DNA of 39,488 nucleotides from Bdellovibrio sp. (GTDB lineage Bacteria; Bdellovibrionota; UBA1018): positions 1 through 39,488 of the forward strand of contig JACPOE010000042.1 in the NCBI GenBank assembly GCA_016185105.1. The letters are read 5' to 3'. Below, in pieces: positions 25,628 to 34,388 of this stretch (position 1 is its first letter; every line of letters starts with the position of its first letter). Under the pieces are notes generated by a model that saw only the letters and a list, made by a program, of their open reading frames with translations, did not search any database and was not told the DNA's origin. A program made the position numbers and the translations under genes.

Positions 25628-26581
25628 ATGTACCAAACACTTGAACTTCGTAAGCACGACCTTCCTCAACTTGCTATTTGGAATGTTCCGTCACCGCCGG
25701 AAAAAATATATGTCATGGGAAGAACACATGCCTTTTCAATCCTAAACCGGCTTCCCCAGTGCGGATTAGCGGTTGTAGGGACCCGATATCCTCAAAGTCG
25801 AACTGTCCTCTGGACAGAAAACCTGATTCGCGACCTAGCGAAAACCGATTTAATAATTATCTCTGGCCTTGCCAGGGGGATCGATACCATCGCTCACACG
25901 ACCGCCCTTCGCTTCGGCCTGCCCACGATTGCAGTTCTTGGAAGCGGTTTAAACCGGACTTACCCCAGGGAAAATCAGGGCCTGAGACAAGAAATCCTCA
26001 GCCAGGGAGGTCTAGTCATGACAGAATATGAGCCAAACACCCCTTCAAGACCCTTTCAGTTTCTTCAGCGCAATCGACTGATCGCTGGTTGGGCTAAAGC
26101 CATTTGTGTCATGGAAGCGGGATTTCGCTCCGGCGCACTCAATACGGCGAAATGGGCCCGCGAACAAAACAAGCTCACCTTCGCCATTCCATGTTACCCG
26201 GAAGACCCATTTCTTGCTGGCAACCAAGTTCTCCTTGATCGGGACCATGCCTTGCCTCTGTGGGGGCCCCACAGCCTCGGGGCCGCATGGCTAGAACTGG
26301 CTACTTTGTCTACCCCTCGAAAAAGCGTGCTCCCACCTCCAGCGGAAGACATTGAAAAACGAAATAGCCTCCTTAAATTGACCCTAGAAATCGAGCGACG
26401 GACTTTTGACGAAGGTGGAGTCTCTAGGCACCATCTTTTGGATTGGGCATTAAACAATGGCTGGAACAGCCACGAGTTCTTCGTTACACTGCGCGAAGCG
26501 ATCCGCACTCAGGTAGTCCTAGAGCGGCTCGGCGTCCTAATAAAAAACCCTGATTTCGCATCGTTAGCGCAAGTGACTTGA
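25628..26581 (+). CDS. dprA: DNA processing protein DprA (Smf)
   Basis: DprA loads RecA on incoming single-stranded DNA during natural transformation and is widely conserved even in organisms not known to be competent. The 317-aa protein has the Rossmann core: GLAVVGTRYPQSRTVLW (about residues 47-63), ISGLARGIDTIAHTTAL (about 79-95), VLGSGLNRTYPRENQGL (about 103-119), the LQRNRLIAGWAKAICVMEA strand, and SGALNTAKWAREQ. A C-terminal winged-helix-like part lies at about 250-310. The N-terminal SAM-like domain is very short. It precedes topA by 31 nt, the same order seen in many bacteria. Confidence 0.93.
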   Translation: MYQTLELRKHDLPQLAIWNVPSPPEKIYVMGRTHAFSILNRLPQCGLAVVGTRYPQSRTVLWTENLIRDLAKTDLIIISGLARGIDTIAHTTALRFGLPTIAVLGSGLNRTYPRENQGLRQEILSQGGLVMTEYEPNTPSRPFQFLQRNRLIAGWAKAICVMEAGFRSGALNTAKWAREQNKLTFAIPCYPEDPFLAGNQVLLDRDHALPLWGPHSLGAAWLELATLSTPRKSVLPPPAEDIEKRNSLLKLTLEIERRTFDEGGVSRHHLLDWALNNGWNSHEFFVTLREAIRTQVVLERLGVLIKNPDFASLAQVT

Positions 26582-26612
26582 AAATTACCAAAGTTTCCGA
26601 CTATTGTAAGGC

Positions 26613-28925
26613 ATGGCCAAGAAAGCACTAGTAATTGTTGAGTCACCCTCAAAAGCCAAGACTATTCAAAAGTACCTAGGCCGCGAATACATCGTTAAGG
26701 CGAGCGTGGGTCATATTATGGATCTTCCAAAGAGCAAGTTGGGTGTGGACCCGAAAAAAGGGTTCAAAGTCGACTACCAGCTCATTCCTACGAAGACCAA
26801 AGTGATTGAAGAGTTGAAAAAGGCCTCTAAACTTGTTCCAGAGCTTTACCTGGCCACAGACCCTGACCGTGAGGGTGAGGCCATTGCATGGCACATTCGC
26901 GAAGAGCTTAAACAAAAAGGAAAAAAAATTCATCGAGTCCTATTTAACGCAATTACCAAAGCGAACGTTCTAGAGGCGATGAAGAACCCATTAGAGCTCA
27001 ATGAAGATAAATTCCACGCGCAACAGGCCCGACGCGTTCTAGACCGACTGGTGGGATACAAGATCAGCCCTTTGCTTTGGGATAAAGTAAAAAGAGGGCT
27101 CTCAGCAGGTAGAGTGCAATCCGTCGCACTCAGATTAGTGGTTGAAAGAGAAGCTGAGATCAAAGCATTCAAGCCAGAAGAATACTGGACCTTGCTTGGA
27201 TTGTTTAAAAAAGACGGAGTTGAATTCGAGGCACGACTCTTTAAGAGCGAAGGCAAAGACCCGGTCCTCCCGAACAAGTCAGTCGTAGATGATCTGCTGA
27301 AAGACTTGAATGGGACAAAATGGAAGGTTGAATCTCTCGAGCAGAAAGAGAGATCTAGAAAACCAGCTCCACCTTTTATTACCAGTAGGCTGCAACAGGA
27401 AGGGGCACGCAAGTTAGGTTTCAGTGCAAAAAAAACGATGACCCTCGCCCAGCAACTTTATGAAGGGGTGGACCTAGGAGACTTGGGCACAACCGGTTTG
27501 ATCACCTATATGAGAACGGACTCGGTCCGAGTTGAGCCGAATGCCCTGAATGCGGTTCGAGAACACATTGAGAAAACATACGGGAAGACCTACCTTCCGG
27601 CAGAGCCCAATATTTACAAAACCAAGAAAAGCGCGCAGGATGCTCACGAAGCGATTCGTCCCACCTCGCTAGAGTTTCCGCCTGAACGAATTATTCATTT
27701 CCTAGAAAAAGACGCCTTCCGCCTCTATCAATTAATTTGGAACCGTTTTGTTTCCTCTCAGATGAATCCAGCTGTATTTGATCAGACGACGTTAGATCTG
27801 ACCGGTAAGGATAACGCGGGCACTTCTCAACAGTTTCGAGCCACTGGTTCCGTGATGAAATTTCCTGGCTTTACGGCAGTCTACTCTGAAACCGCTGAAG
27901 AGGGGGACAAGGCTGATGCAGACCATGACAATGCGCTAAAGCTTCCGTCGATCCGAGTGGGTGACTCAGTAGAGAACGAATCTTACAAACCTCTCCAACA
28001 TTTTACTCAACCTCCACCCCGATACACCGATGCCTCGTTAATTCGGGATCTTGAAGAAAAAGGGATTGGACGCCCTTCCACCTACGCTACGATTCTTTCC
28101 AATCTTCAGGATCGCGAATATGTGGAAAAACGAGAAAATAAATATTTTCCAAGTGAGCTAGGCACTGTCGTAACAGAGCTGTTAGTGAGCTCTTTTCCTG
28201 ACATTTTGAATGCAGAGTTCACCGCAGACATGGAAAACCAACTGGACGAAATTGAAGAAGGCAAGGCCGATTGGAAAAAGACCCTTTCAAAATTTTGGAA
28301 GCCTTTTGAAAAGACTCTAGAATCTGCCAAAAAGCACATGAAGAATGTGAAGCGGCAGGAAGTGCCAACCGATATTCCTTGCGACAAATGCGGCCATAAA
28401 TTTGTTATTAAATGGGGAAAATTAGGCTCGTTCCTAGCTTGTTCAAACTATCCTGAATGCAAAGGAACGCAGGACTTCAAGAAAGACGACAACGGTAACA
28501 TCGTTATCGTTCCAAAAGAATATACAGATAAAAAGTGTAAAAAATGTGAAAACCCGCTGATTGTAAAAAGTGGAAAGTACGGACGTTTTCTAGCCTGCTC
28601 GGATTACCCAAACTGTAAATACACAGCGGCGATCACCTTGGGAATCCCTTGCCCCACCTGTAACAAGGGAGAAATCGCTCAGCGAAGGTCTAGGTACGGA
28701 CGAACTTTTTATAGCTGTGATCAATGGCCGGATTGCACCTATGCCCTTTGGGACAAGCCGATCCAAAAGCCTTGCCCAAAATGTGCCTTTCCGATCATTG
28801 CGGAAAAAATTACCAAAAGAGCAGGACTCATGCATAAATGCACTCGCAAAGAGTGTGACTATGTCGAGGTCATTGATCCAGATTATGGAAAAATGGAGAC
28901 CGCAAAAGAAGTTACAGCAACCTAG
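26613..28925 (+). CDS. topA: DNA topoisomerase I
   Basis: This type IA topoisomerase relaxes negative supercoils. The 770-aa protein has a TOPRIM domain (ALVIVESPSKAKTIQKYLG at about 5-23; ATDPDREGEAIAWHI at about 81-95). The core contains SAGRVQSVALRL and the catalytic tyrosine in GLITYMRTDSVR (Tyr299), followed by DAHEAIRPT and GRPSTYATI. Four C-terminal zinc ribbons, each with two Cys pairs, lie at about 590-616, 642-668, 680-708 and 721-748. The start ATG 26613 has TAAGG immediately upstream. It is normal in length for four-ribbon TopA and convergent with ddl (14-nt gap). Confidence 0.97.
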   Translation: MAKKALVIVESPSKAKTIQKYLGREYIVKASVGHIMDLPKSKLGVDPKKGFKVDYQLIPTKTKVIEELKKASKLVPELYLATDPDREGEAIAWHIREELKQKGKKIHRVLFNAITKANVLEAMKNPLELNEDKFHAQQARRVLDRLVGYKISPLLWDKVKRGLSAGRVQSVALRLVVEREAEIKAFKPEEYWTLLGLFKKDGVEFEARLFKSEGKDPVLPNKSVVDDLLKDLNGTKWKVESLEQKERSRKPAPPFITSRLQQEGARKLGFSAKKTMTLAQQLYEGVDLGDLGTTGLITYMRTDSVRVEPNALNAVREHIEKTYGKTYLPAEPNIYKTKKSAQDAHEAIRPTSLEFPPERIIHFLEKDAFRLYQLIWNRFVSSQMNPAVFDQTTLDLTGKDNAGTSQQFRATGSVMKFPGFTAVYSETAEEGDKADADHDNALKLPSIRVGDSVENESYKPLQHFTQPPPRYTDASLIRDLEEKGIGRPSTYATILSNLQDREYVEKRENKYFPSELGTVVTELLVSSFPDILNAEFTADMENQLDEIEEGKADWKKTLSKFWKPFEKTLESAKKHMKNVKRQEVPTDIPCDKCGHKFVIKWGKLGSFLACSNYPECKGTQDFKKDDNGNIVIVPKEYTDKKCKKCENPLIVKSGKYGRFLACSDYPNCKYTAAITLGIPCPTCNKGEIAQRRSRYGRTFYSCDQWPDCTYALWDKPIQKPCPKCAFPIIAEKITKRAGLMHKCTRKECDYVEVIDPDYGKMETAKEVTAT

Positions 28926-28939
28926 CGGCCAAAAACCTT

Positions 28940-30073
28940 TTAGGTCTCGTTGTAGTCGCGAACCAATTTCTTTCGTCTCTCATGCCGAGCCACGGCAAGA
29001 TCAATAAGACGAGTCAGCAGTTCTGGGTAAGGAATTCCGGAATACTCCCACATCTTCGGATACATACTAATGCTGGTAAATCCGGGAATGGTGTTGATCT
29101 CGTTAAAATAGAATTCACCGCTGATTTTATCTAAAAAGAGATCTACCCGCGCCATGCCTTCACATTCCAAAAGCTCAAATGCTTTTTTTGCAATGGCCTT
29201 GGCTTTTTCCATTTGTGCAGGCTCCAGCTTAGCAGGCAAGAGCAGCTCAGCGCCGTTCTCATCCAAATACTTAGCCTCATAGGAGTAAAACTCGTGCCCT
29301 GGTACAATTTCACCAGCAACACTCACTAAAGGCTCCGCGCCTTCAATCGGATTTTCCAGGACAGCTAATTCAATTTCTCGGGCAGGAACACCCTTTTCAA
29401 CTAAGACTTTGGTATCAAATCTAAAAGCGTTTTCTAACGCCACCTCAAGATCTTTCCATTCTTTAACCTTGTAGACTCCAACACTCGATCCAAGATTGGC
29501 TGGTTTCACAAAAACAGGGAGATCGAAACTTTTTTTAACCTCTTGCAAAACCCCTGGCTTTTCTTTTTTCCATCTTCCCGATTTCACCGCTAGATAGGGC
29601 ACGATAGGGAGACCGCCCTCTTTAACGACTCTCTTGGCCATGTCCTTGTCCATACCGACAGAGGAAGACAGCACACCGCAACCTACGTAGGCGACATCGG
29701 CCAACTCGAAAATTCCCTGAATCGATCCATCCTCGCAAAGTGGACCGTGCATCACAGGAAAAATAACATCCACGCTTTGAGGGGACTTGCTGCCCCCGAG
29801 TACGACCAAAGAAGCCTGTGAGTTTTCAGGGTTTGGCGGCAACAAAACTTTAGGAGCATCCTTAAAAACAGGCAATACATCACCCGAGTTTTGGATCAAG
29901 GAAAGATCATTCAGCAACCAGCGCCCTTGTTTGTCGATAGCAACAGGGATGACGTCGAAGCGACTGGGATCAAGATGCCGGATGACTGAAGCTGCCGATC
30001 TCAAAGAGATTTCGTGTTCACCCGAACGGCCTCCATAAAGGACTGCTACCCTGAGCTTTTTGGAATTCGACAT
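28940..30073 (-). CDS. ddl: D-alanine--D-alanine ligase
   Basis: Ddl joins two D-alanines with ATP for peptidoglycan precursors. The 377-aa protein is of the longer DdlA-like type. It has VAVLYGGRSGEHEISLRSA near the N-terminus, PVMHGPLCEDGSIQGIFEL and YVGCGVLSSSVGMDKDMAK, the ATP-grasp lysine region LPVFVKPANLGSSVGVYKV, EIELAVLEN, and the metal-binding end GMARVDLFLDKI with FYFNEINTIPGFTSISMYPK. GAAGG upstream of ATG 30073 supports the start. It stands alone on this strand. Confidence 0.96.
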   Translation of the reverse strand: MSNSKKLRVAVLYGGRSGEHEISLRSAASVIRHLDPSRFDVIPVAIDKQGRWLLNDLSLIQNSGDVLPVFKDAPKVLLPPNPENSQASLVVLGGSKSPQSVDVIFPVMHGPLCEDGSIQGIFELADVAYVGCGVLSSSVGMDKDMAKRVVKEGGLPIVPYLAVKSGRWKKEKPGVLQEVKKSFDLPVFVKPANLGSSVGVYKVKEWKDLEVALENAFRFDTKVLVEKGVPAREIELAVLENPIEGAEPLVSVAGEIVPGHEFYSYEAKYLDENGAELLLPAKLEPAQMEKAKAIAKKAFELLECEGMARVDLFLDKISGEFYFNEINTIPGFTSISMYPKMWEYSGIPYPELLTRLIDLAVARHERRKKLVRDYNET

Positions 30074-30107
30074 TTCACAACCCTTCGTTTTGCTTGTTTT
30101 TACTTTC

Positions 30108-30136
30108 TTGATTCAGGACTGCTTTCCCAGTAATGT
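30108..30136 (+). promoter_or_regulatory. Possible sigma-70-type promoter of the dehydrogenase gene
   Basis: TTGATT (30108-30113), a 17-nt spacer and TAATGT (30131-30136) precede the gene. The predicted start near 30143 leaves a short leader that includes AAGGAAG before ATG 30169. The -10 match is only fair. Confidence 0.4.
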
Positions 30137-30168
30137 TCTCCATATTACAAAAAGAAGGAAGAGAAAAC

Positions 30169-31473
30169 ATGTCAGAAAATACTGGTACCCTGACCTCTCA
30201 TCTCTGGAGTTCAAGCGATTTATATCGAAATGCAGTCTTGGAATTACAAGAAGCTGCAGAAACGATGAAGCTAGATCCTAATATTGCGAGTCGCCTCCAG
30301 GTTCCAAAAAGAGCCATGATTGTTAGCGTTCCCATCCGGTTGGACAACGGTAGCATTCGAGTGTTCGAAGGTTATCGCGTTCAGCACAATATGACTCTTG
30401 GACCTGGAAAAGGGGGAATTCGTTTCCATCCGGAAGTGAACCTTTCCGAAGTGGCCGGCCTTGCTATGTTGATGACCTTTAAGTGTTCACTGGTTGGACT
30501 GCCCTTGGGCGGCGCAAAAGGCGGCGTTCGGGTCGATCCTAATCAATTGTCGCGACAAGAAGCGCAAGCGCTGACCCGTCGATATACGACAGAAATCAAT
30601 ATGATCATTGGCCCTGACAAAGATATCCCTGCTCCAGACATCGGAACAGATGCGCAGCATATGGCCTGGATGATGGACACTTACTCTCAAGAGAAGGGCT
30701 TCGCCATTCCTGGAGTAGTGACCGGAAAGCCAATTGAAATTGGTGGATCCCTAGGCCGCGCGGAAAGTACAGGCCGTGGCGTCGTTTACACGATTCAACA
30801 TGCCGCCAAGCATTTGAAGGACACGGGCAAACCGGGTCCAAAAATGGATGGCTCGACCACAGTGGCCGTCCATGGATTTGGTAAAGTTGGCGCAGTTGCA
30901 GCGTTGGAAATTCACCAGCTGGGCACCAAAGTGGTGGCTATCAGCGATGTTCATGGTGGTCTTTACAATAAGAATGGTCTCAATATTCCAGACATTCTCA
31001 GTTTCATGGGTAAGAATCGAACCTTCGTAGGTTACCCAGAGGCCGAAGCAATCACAAACGAAGAACTTCTGGCGACCCCGGTTGATATCCTGATCCCTGC
31101 TGCGATTGACGGTGTTATTACTGCTGAAAACGTAGGCCGAGTCAAAGCAACCATTATCGCTGAAGGTGCCAATGGGCCGATTACACTCCCCGCATTAAAA
31201 CAGCTGGAAGAACGAGGATGCTTTATTATTCCAGACATTCTGTGTAACGCAGGGGGCGTGATAGTATCCTATTTTGAATGGGTACAAGGGATTCAAAATT
31301 TCTTCTGGAGTGAGCGCGAAGTAAACGCTAAACTTGCTGAAGTCATGGAAAACGCCTTCAAAAAAGTAATTGATGTACGAAGTCACTACAATTGCGGAAT
31401 GAAGACGGCAGCCTTGATCGCTGGAGTGGACCGTTTGAACCGAGCCATGCTGCTCCGAGGTCTTTTCCCTTAA
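30169..31473 (+). CDS. Glutamate dehydrogenase (Glu/Leu/Phe/Val dehydrogenase family)
   Basis: This enzyme interconverts glutamate and 2-oxoglutarate plus ammonia with NAD(P). The 434-aa protein has GPGKGGIRFHPEV (about residues 78-90), MLMTFKCSLVGLPLGGAKGG (about 100-119) with the substrate-binding Lys105 and catalytic Lys117, and PAPDIGTDAQHMAWMMD (about 155-171). The dinucleotide-binding VAVHGFGKVG is at about 224-233, and GANGPIT and DILCNAGGVIVSYFEW lie near the C-terminus. ATG 30169 is preferred over the frame's earlier ATG 30133 because AAGGAAGAG lies 7 nt upstream. It is monocistronic, with a clear terminator downstream. The gdhA name is likely, though cofactor preference cannot be told. 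Confidence 0.93.
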   Translation: MSENTGTLTSHLWSSSDLYRNAVLELQEAAETMKLDPNIASRLQVPKRAMIVSVPIRLDNGSIRVFEGYRVQHNMTLGPGKGGIRFHPEVNLSEVAGLAMLMTFKCSLVGLPLGGAKGGVRVDPNQLSRQEAQALTRRYTTEINMIIGPDKDIPAPDIGTDAQHMAWMMDTYSQEKGFAIPGVVTGKPIEIGGSLGRAESTGRGVVYTIQHAAKHLKDTGKPGPKMDGSTTVAVHGFGKVGAVAALEIHQLGTKVVAISDVHGGLYNKNGLNIPDILSFMGKNRTFVGYPEAEAITNEELLATPVDILIPAAIDGVITAENVGRVKATIIAEGANGPITLPALKQLEERGCFIIPDILCNAGGVIVSYFEWVQGIQNFFWSEREVNAKLAEVMENAFKKVIDVRSHYNCGMKTAALIAGVDRLNRAMLLRGLFP

Positions 31474-31519
31474 GTCGCAACGTCCGACTGGAAACCAGCT
31501 TTTTGTTCAAGTAAAATTT

Positions 31520-31558
31520 CTGGAAAGGTCATCTAAGAGTGATCTTTCCAGTTTTTTT
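31520..31558 (+). terminator. Rho-independent terminator after the glutamate dehydrogenase gene
   Basis: The stem CTGGAAAG(G)TCA pairs with TGA(T)CTTTCCAG, with one G-U pair and an 8-nt loop, followed directly by seven T. This is about as strong as intrinsic terminators get. It starts 46 nt after the stop codon. Confidence 0.93.
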
Positions 31559-31604
31559 AACTTTTTGTCATTGGCCTTCTGGGTCAAAAGATGTGGGGTC
31601 TTGA

Positions 31605-32762
31605 ATGAAAAAATGCTGGATCGAATCGACGGGCGCTCGTCTTGTGCTAGGCTTTCTAGTGTTCCAGGCGGGATCAGCTTCTTTCGCATGGGATGTCCAC
31701 CAGACGCTCATGCCCTCAATCCTGGAGTATATCGACGCCAGTTCTCCTGGGGCCCTAAAAGATACCCTTGGGAGGGTTTTCCCCACTCCGTGCGAAACCG
31801 ACGATCAGACGCTATTAAAGCAAATCGTCCCAGACTTTCAGCTTAATCCAGCGGCAACCCTTCCCGCCTTTAAAGTCGCGCAAATCTCTCAGCAATGTGG
31901 GGTACAGGCTCCTATCACCATCCGGGAAATTTTACTTGGGCCTTCAGTAGATGATCCCGACAAGGGAATTGATCGAGACCTTCCAGATTCCTTTGACCCA
32001 ACAAACGAAAGAGACTGGATGGGGGGTCGCACCGGTTCTTCAAGCCAAGGTTTCCGACATATGTACTTTGGAGGGTGGACTATCAAAAGCCCACTCACCA
32101 CCTTTCAAATCCCTTTTCATGAAATCGGCCAAGCCGCCGAAAGAGCCGAACTCTTCGGAACAAAGTCAAAAAAATTTCTCAATGCTGGCGTCGGTGCTTG
32201 GAGCATTCGAATCCTGGGCTGGGCGTTACACTATATTCAAGACCTTTCTCAGCCCTTTCACACCTCTCAGATTATTAGCTTTAGAATCATTCCCCTTTAC
32301 GAACTGCTAGCCTGGCCCCCCTCACAAGCTTGGGCGAATTTAAAAAAAGAATCATCACGGACGATCGCAAACTACCATTGGTCTCTTGAAGGTTATGTCA
32401 GAACACGATTGAAAGAGGGCGTAGCCTCACCCTTTGCAGAATGCTTGAGGAACCCAAAAGCCTACTCAACTCTGGATGTGGAAGCGCTATCAAGTCCACG
32501 AGAAATTGCTAAAGAAGTAGCCAAACAGTCGATTGGAATCGCCTCTCGTCTTGCGAAAGCCGAGACTGATTTTTTTTCTATGAAGCTGATGCAACCTGAT
32601 TTTGATCTGTCGGCTTTCAAGGGAGAAATAGACTACAGCGACTACGGTTCCCGACCTCAGCTCACTGCGGAAAGAGAAGCACTGCATAGCGTAGTTTGTC
32701 AGGCTTTGGCAAATGCTTCAATTGCTAGCGAACGCCTCATTCGGGTCGCTCTTTCTCCTTAA
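31605..32762 (+). CDS. Secreted zinc-dependent phospholipase C / S1-P1 nuclease-like protein
   Basis: This 385-aa protein has a signal peptide predicted to be cut as ASFA|WDVHQTL, leaving tryptophan as the mature first residue. In zinc phospholipase C and S1/P1 nuclease the N-terminal Trp itself binds zinc. Further likely metal ligands are His in DVHQTL, in GFRHMYFGGW, in the family-typical GWALHYIQDLSQPFHTSQ (about residues 205-222), and in NYHWSLEGYV (about 260-269). The fold would be all-alpha with a trinuclear zinc centre. Whether it cleaves phospholipids or nucleic acid is not readable. It may be secreted for nutrient or prey degradation (inference). The glycosyltransferase gene follows at 37 nt. 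Confidence 0.82.
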   Translation: MKKCWIESTGARLVLGFLVFQAGSASFAWDVHQTLMPSILEYIDASSPGALKDTLGRVFPTPCETDDQTLLKQIVPDFQLNPAATLPAFKVAQISQQCGVQAPITIREILLGPSVDDPDKGIDRDLPDSFDPTNERDWMGGRTGSSSQGFRHMYFGGWTIKSPLTTFQIPFHEIGQAAERAELFGTKSKKFLNAGVGAWSIRILGWALHYIQDLSQPFHTSQIISFRIIPLYELLAWPPSQAWANLKKESSRTIANYHWSLEGYVRTRLKEGVASPFAECLRNPKAYSTLDVEALSSPREIAKEVAKQSIGIASRLAKAETDFFSMKLMQPDFDLSAFKGEIDYSDYGSRPQLTAEREALHSVVCQALANASIASERLIRVALSP

Positions 32763-32798
32763 AAAACCTTGTCGACGCTTCGGCAAAGAAGGGAACCC

Positions 32799-34370
32799 AT
32801 GACTGGCAAAAAGATTCTAAAATTTGGACTTTTGGGGACGGGATGGTCTCTGGTGTTATTCTTGTGTTTTTATTTAACAAGGGATGGCGTCCAATCGTGG
32901 GACCTGTTCGAACACTACATGCATGCCCGTTGGCTTTTTGATTGGCTGGGACTAGAGGCGTTTCCTTCCTACTTCAGCCCGCCCAATTCAGTGGTAAAAC
33001 ACTATGGGCCTTTTTGGGAAGTTGTCCTGGCTTTTTTTAGTGAATTCGGGTTTGCCTTCCTAAGGGAGCCAGCTTGGGTTTGGAATGCAATGACTCTATT
33101 TTCTTTCCCCGCTTCCCTCTACCTATTGTTCAAGTGGTTAAAGAAAGCTGGGATTGAAACCTTTACCGCACTTCTTTCTCTTAGCATGCTACCCGCTTTT
33201 ATTCGTTTGGGAGGTCATGCGTTAATGAATTACAAAGACTTTCCAGCCGCGATGGCCTATCTCTTGGTCATTGTCTTTCAGTATAATTGGATAAAAAAGG
33301 AATCCAAAAGTCGTAGGTTTTCGATTCCATCTTTGGCCATTCTAGGTGCCTTTAGTCTCTTACCTGCACTGATTCGGACTTCGATGTTCTTGCAGTGGCT
33401 AGTCAGTTTATGCCTCCCTCTCATCATCTGCTACCATCAGAAAATCAAAACTTCCTGGCGCCACGTCTTGGTGCCATTCTTGTCAGGCTCTTTTTTAATC
33501 TTTCTCTGTTTTCTCCCTCTATATGATGAAGGACTGCTTCAGTTTCTGACTGCTCCATTTTCTTTTATGCACTATCAGGCTGCCCATCATTGGCCGGTTC
33601 AGATCTTTGGAACAGAATACGCTTCTGAAGATCTTCCTTTTTGGTACCCGTTTGTTTGGATTTTAGTTGGCTTTCATCCCCTACTGTTTTTGTTAACGTT
33701 GGCTGGCCTTGGATTTCTGACTTTTCGATTTAGACCAAAAAGTCTGGCAAGCTGGATGCTTCTTTTTTTCATCCTACCCGTGATCAGCATATGGGTCACG
33801 AAACCTATTCTCTACAACGAGGAACGCCATATTTTATTTCTATATCCGCCATTGATTCTTGGCGCCGGCTTAGCATTAGGGGAACACTTGAAAGAAACTT
33901 TAAAGAAAGGGCTGATCTTTCTCTTAATCGCTTGCTCGGTGTACTCCTACAGTTTCTGGACTCGCTATTCTTACATTTATTTAAGCCCTTTGGTAGGGGA
34001 ACAGAGCGTGGACCGGTTTAACGGAGACTATTGGGCCCTCAGTATCCCGCTGGTCGTGCGCAAGACGAAAGACTTACTCCCGGCGAATGCTCCGGTTTTT
34101 CTGCGGATCGCACCCACTAACGTCTATATCGAAGCAGACCGACTTACAAACAGTCTTCTCCACCAAGAGCCTGGCTACCAAAGGCTTCAGTGGATCTCAT
34201 CCGAAGATGGCCTAAGCCCTGGTCAGACCTATTACAAAATAGAAGCCAATAAACATGATGCTCAAAAACAAATCCTAAAAGATATTGAAGCGGGTAAGGC
34301 AAAATTGATTTTCAAAACTGACTTACCGACAGGCGAACCGGGCGGCGTGCTGGCGCAATACACCAAATAG
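32799..34370 (+). CDS. GT-C type multi-pass membrane glycosyltransferase-like protein
   Basis: This 523-aa integral membrane protein has around ten hydrophobic helices. The first periplasmic loop contains SWDLFEHYMHARWLFDWLG (about residues 33-51), with the acidic residue expected for a GT-C catalytic aspartate. GGHALMNYKDFPAAMAYLL lies at about 142-160. A soluble C-terminal part follows the last helix (about 410-523, with LVVRKTKDLLPANAPVFLRI). This layout fits lipid-phosphate-sugar-dependent transferases of the GT39/ArnT group. The substrate is unknown. ATG 32799 with AAGGGA upstream is preferred over the TTG at 32769. Confidence 0.72.
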   Translation: MTGKKILKFGLLGTGWSLVLFLCFYLTRDGVQSWDLFEHYMHARWLFDWLGLEAFPSYFSPPNSVVKHYGPFWEVVLAFFSEFGFAFLREPAWVWNAMTLFSFPASLYLLFKWLKKAGIETFTALLSLSMLPAFIRLGGHALMNYKDFPAAMAYLLVIVFQYNWIKKESKSRRFSIPSLAILGAFSLLPALIRTSMFLQWLVSLCLPLIICYHQKIKTSWRHVLVPFLSGSFLIFLCFLPLYDEGLLQFLTAPFSFMHYQAAHHWPVQIFGTEYASEDLPFWYPFVWILVGFHPLLFLLTLAGLGFLTFRFRPKSLASWMLLFFILPVISIWVTKPILYNEERHILFLYPPLILGAGLALGEHLKETLKKGLIFLLIACSVYSYSFWTRYSYIYLSPLVGEQSVDRFNGDYWALSIPLVVRKTKDLLPANAPVFLRIAPTNVYIEADRLTNSLLHQEPGYQRLQWISSEDGLSPGQTYYKIEANKHDAQKQILKDIEAGKAKLIFKTDLPTGEPGGVLAQYTK

Positions 34371-34388
34371 CCTTAAAAAAACGGTTCT

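Noticed and set aside
28926-28975. Possible shared terminator between convergent topA and ddl
   Set aside because: Only a 5-bp stem (ACCTA/TAGGT) could be formed, with no U-tract. It is too weak to call.
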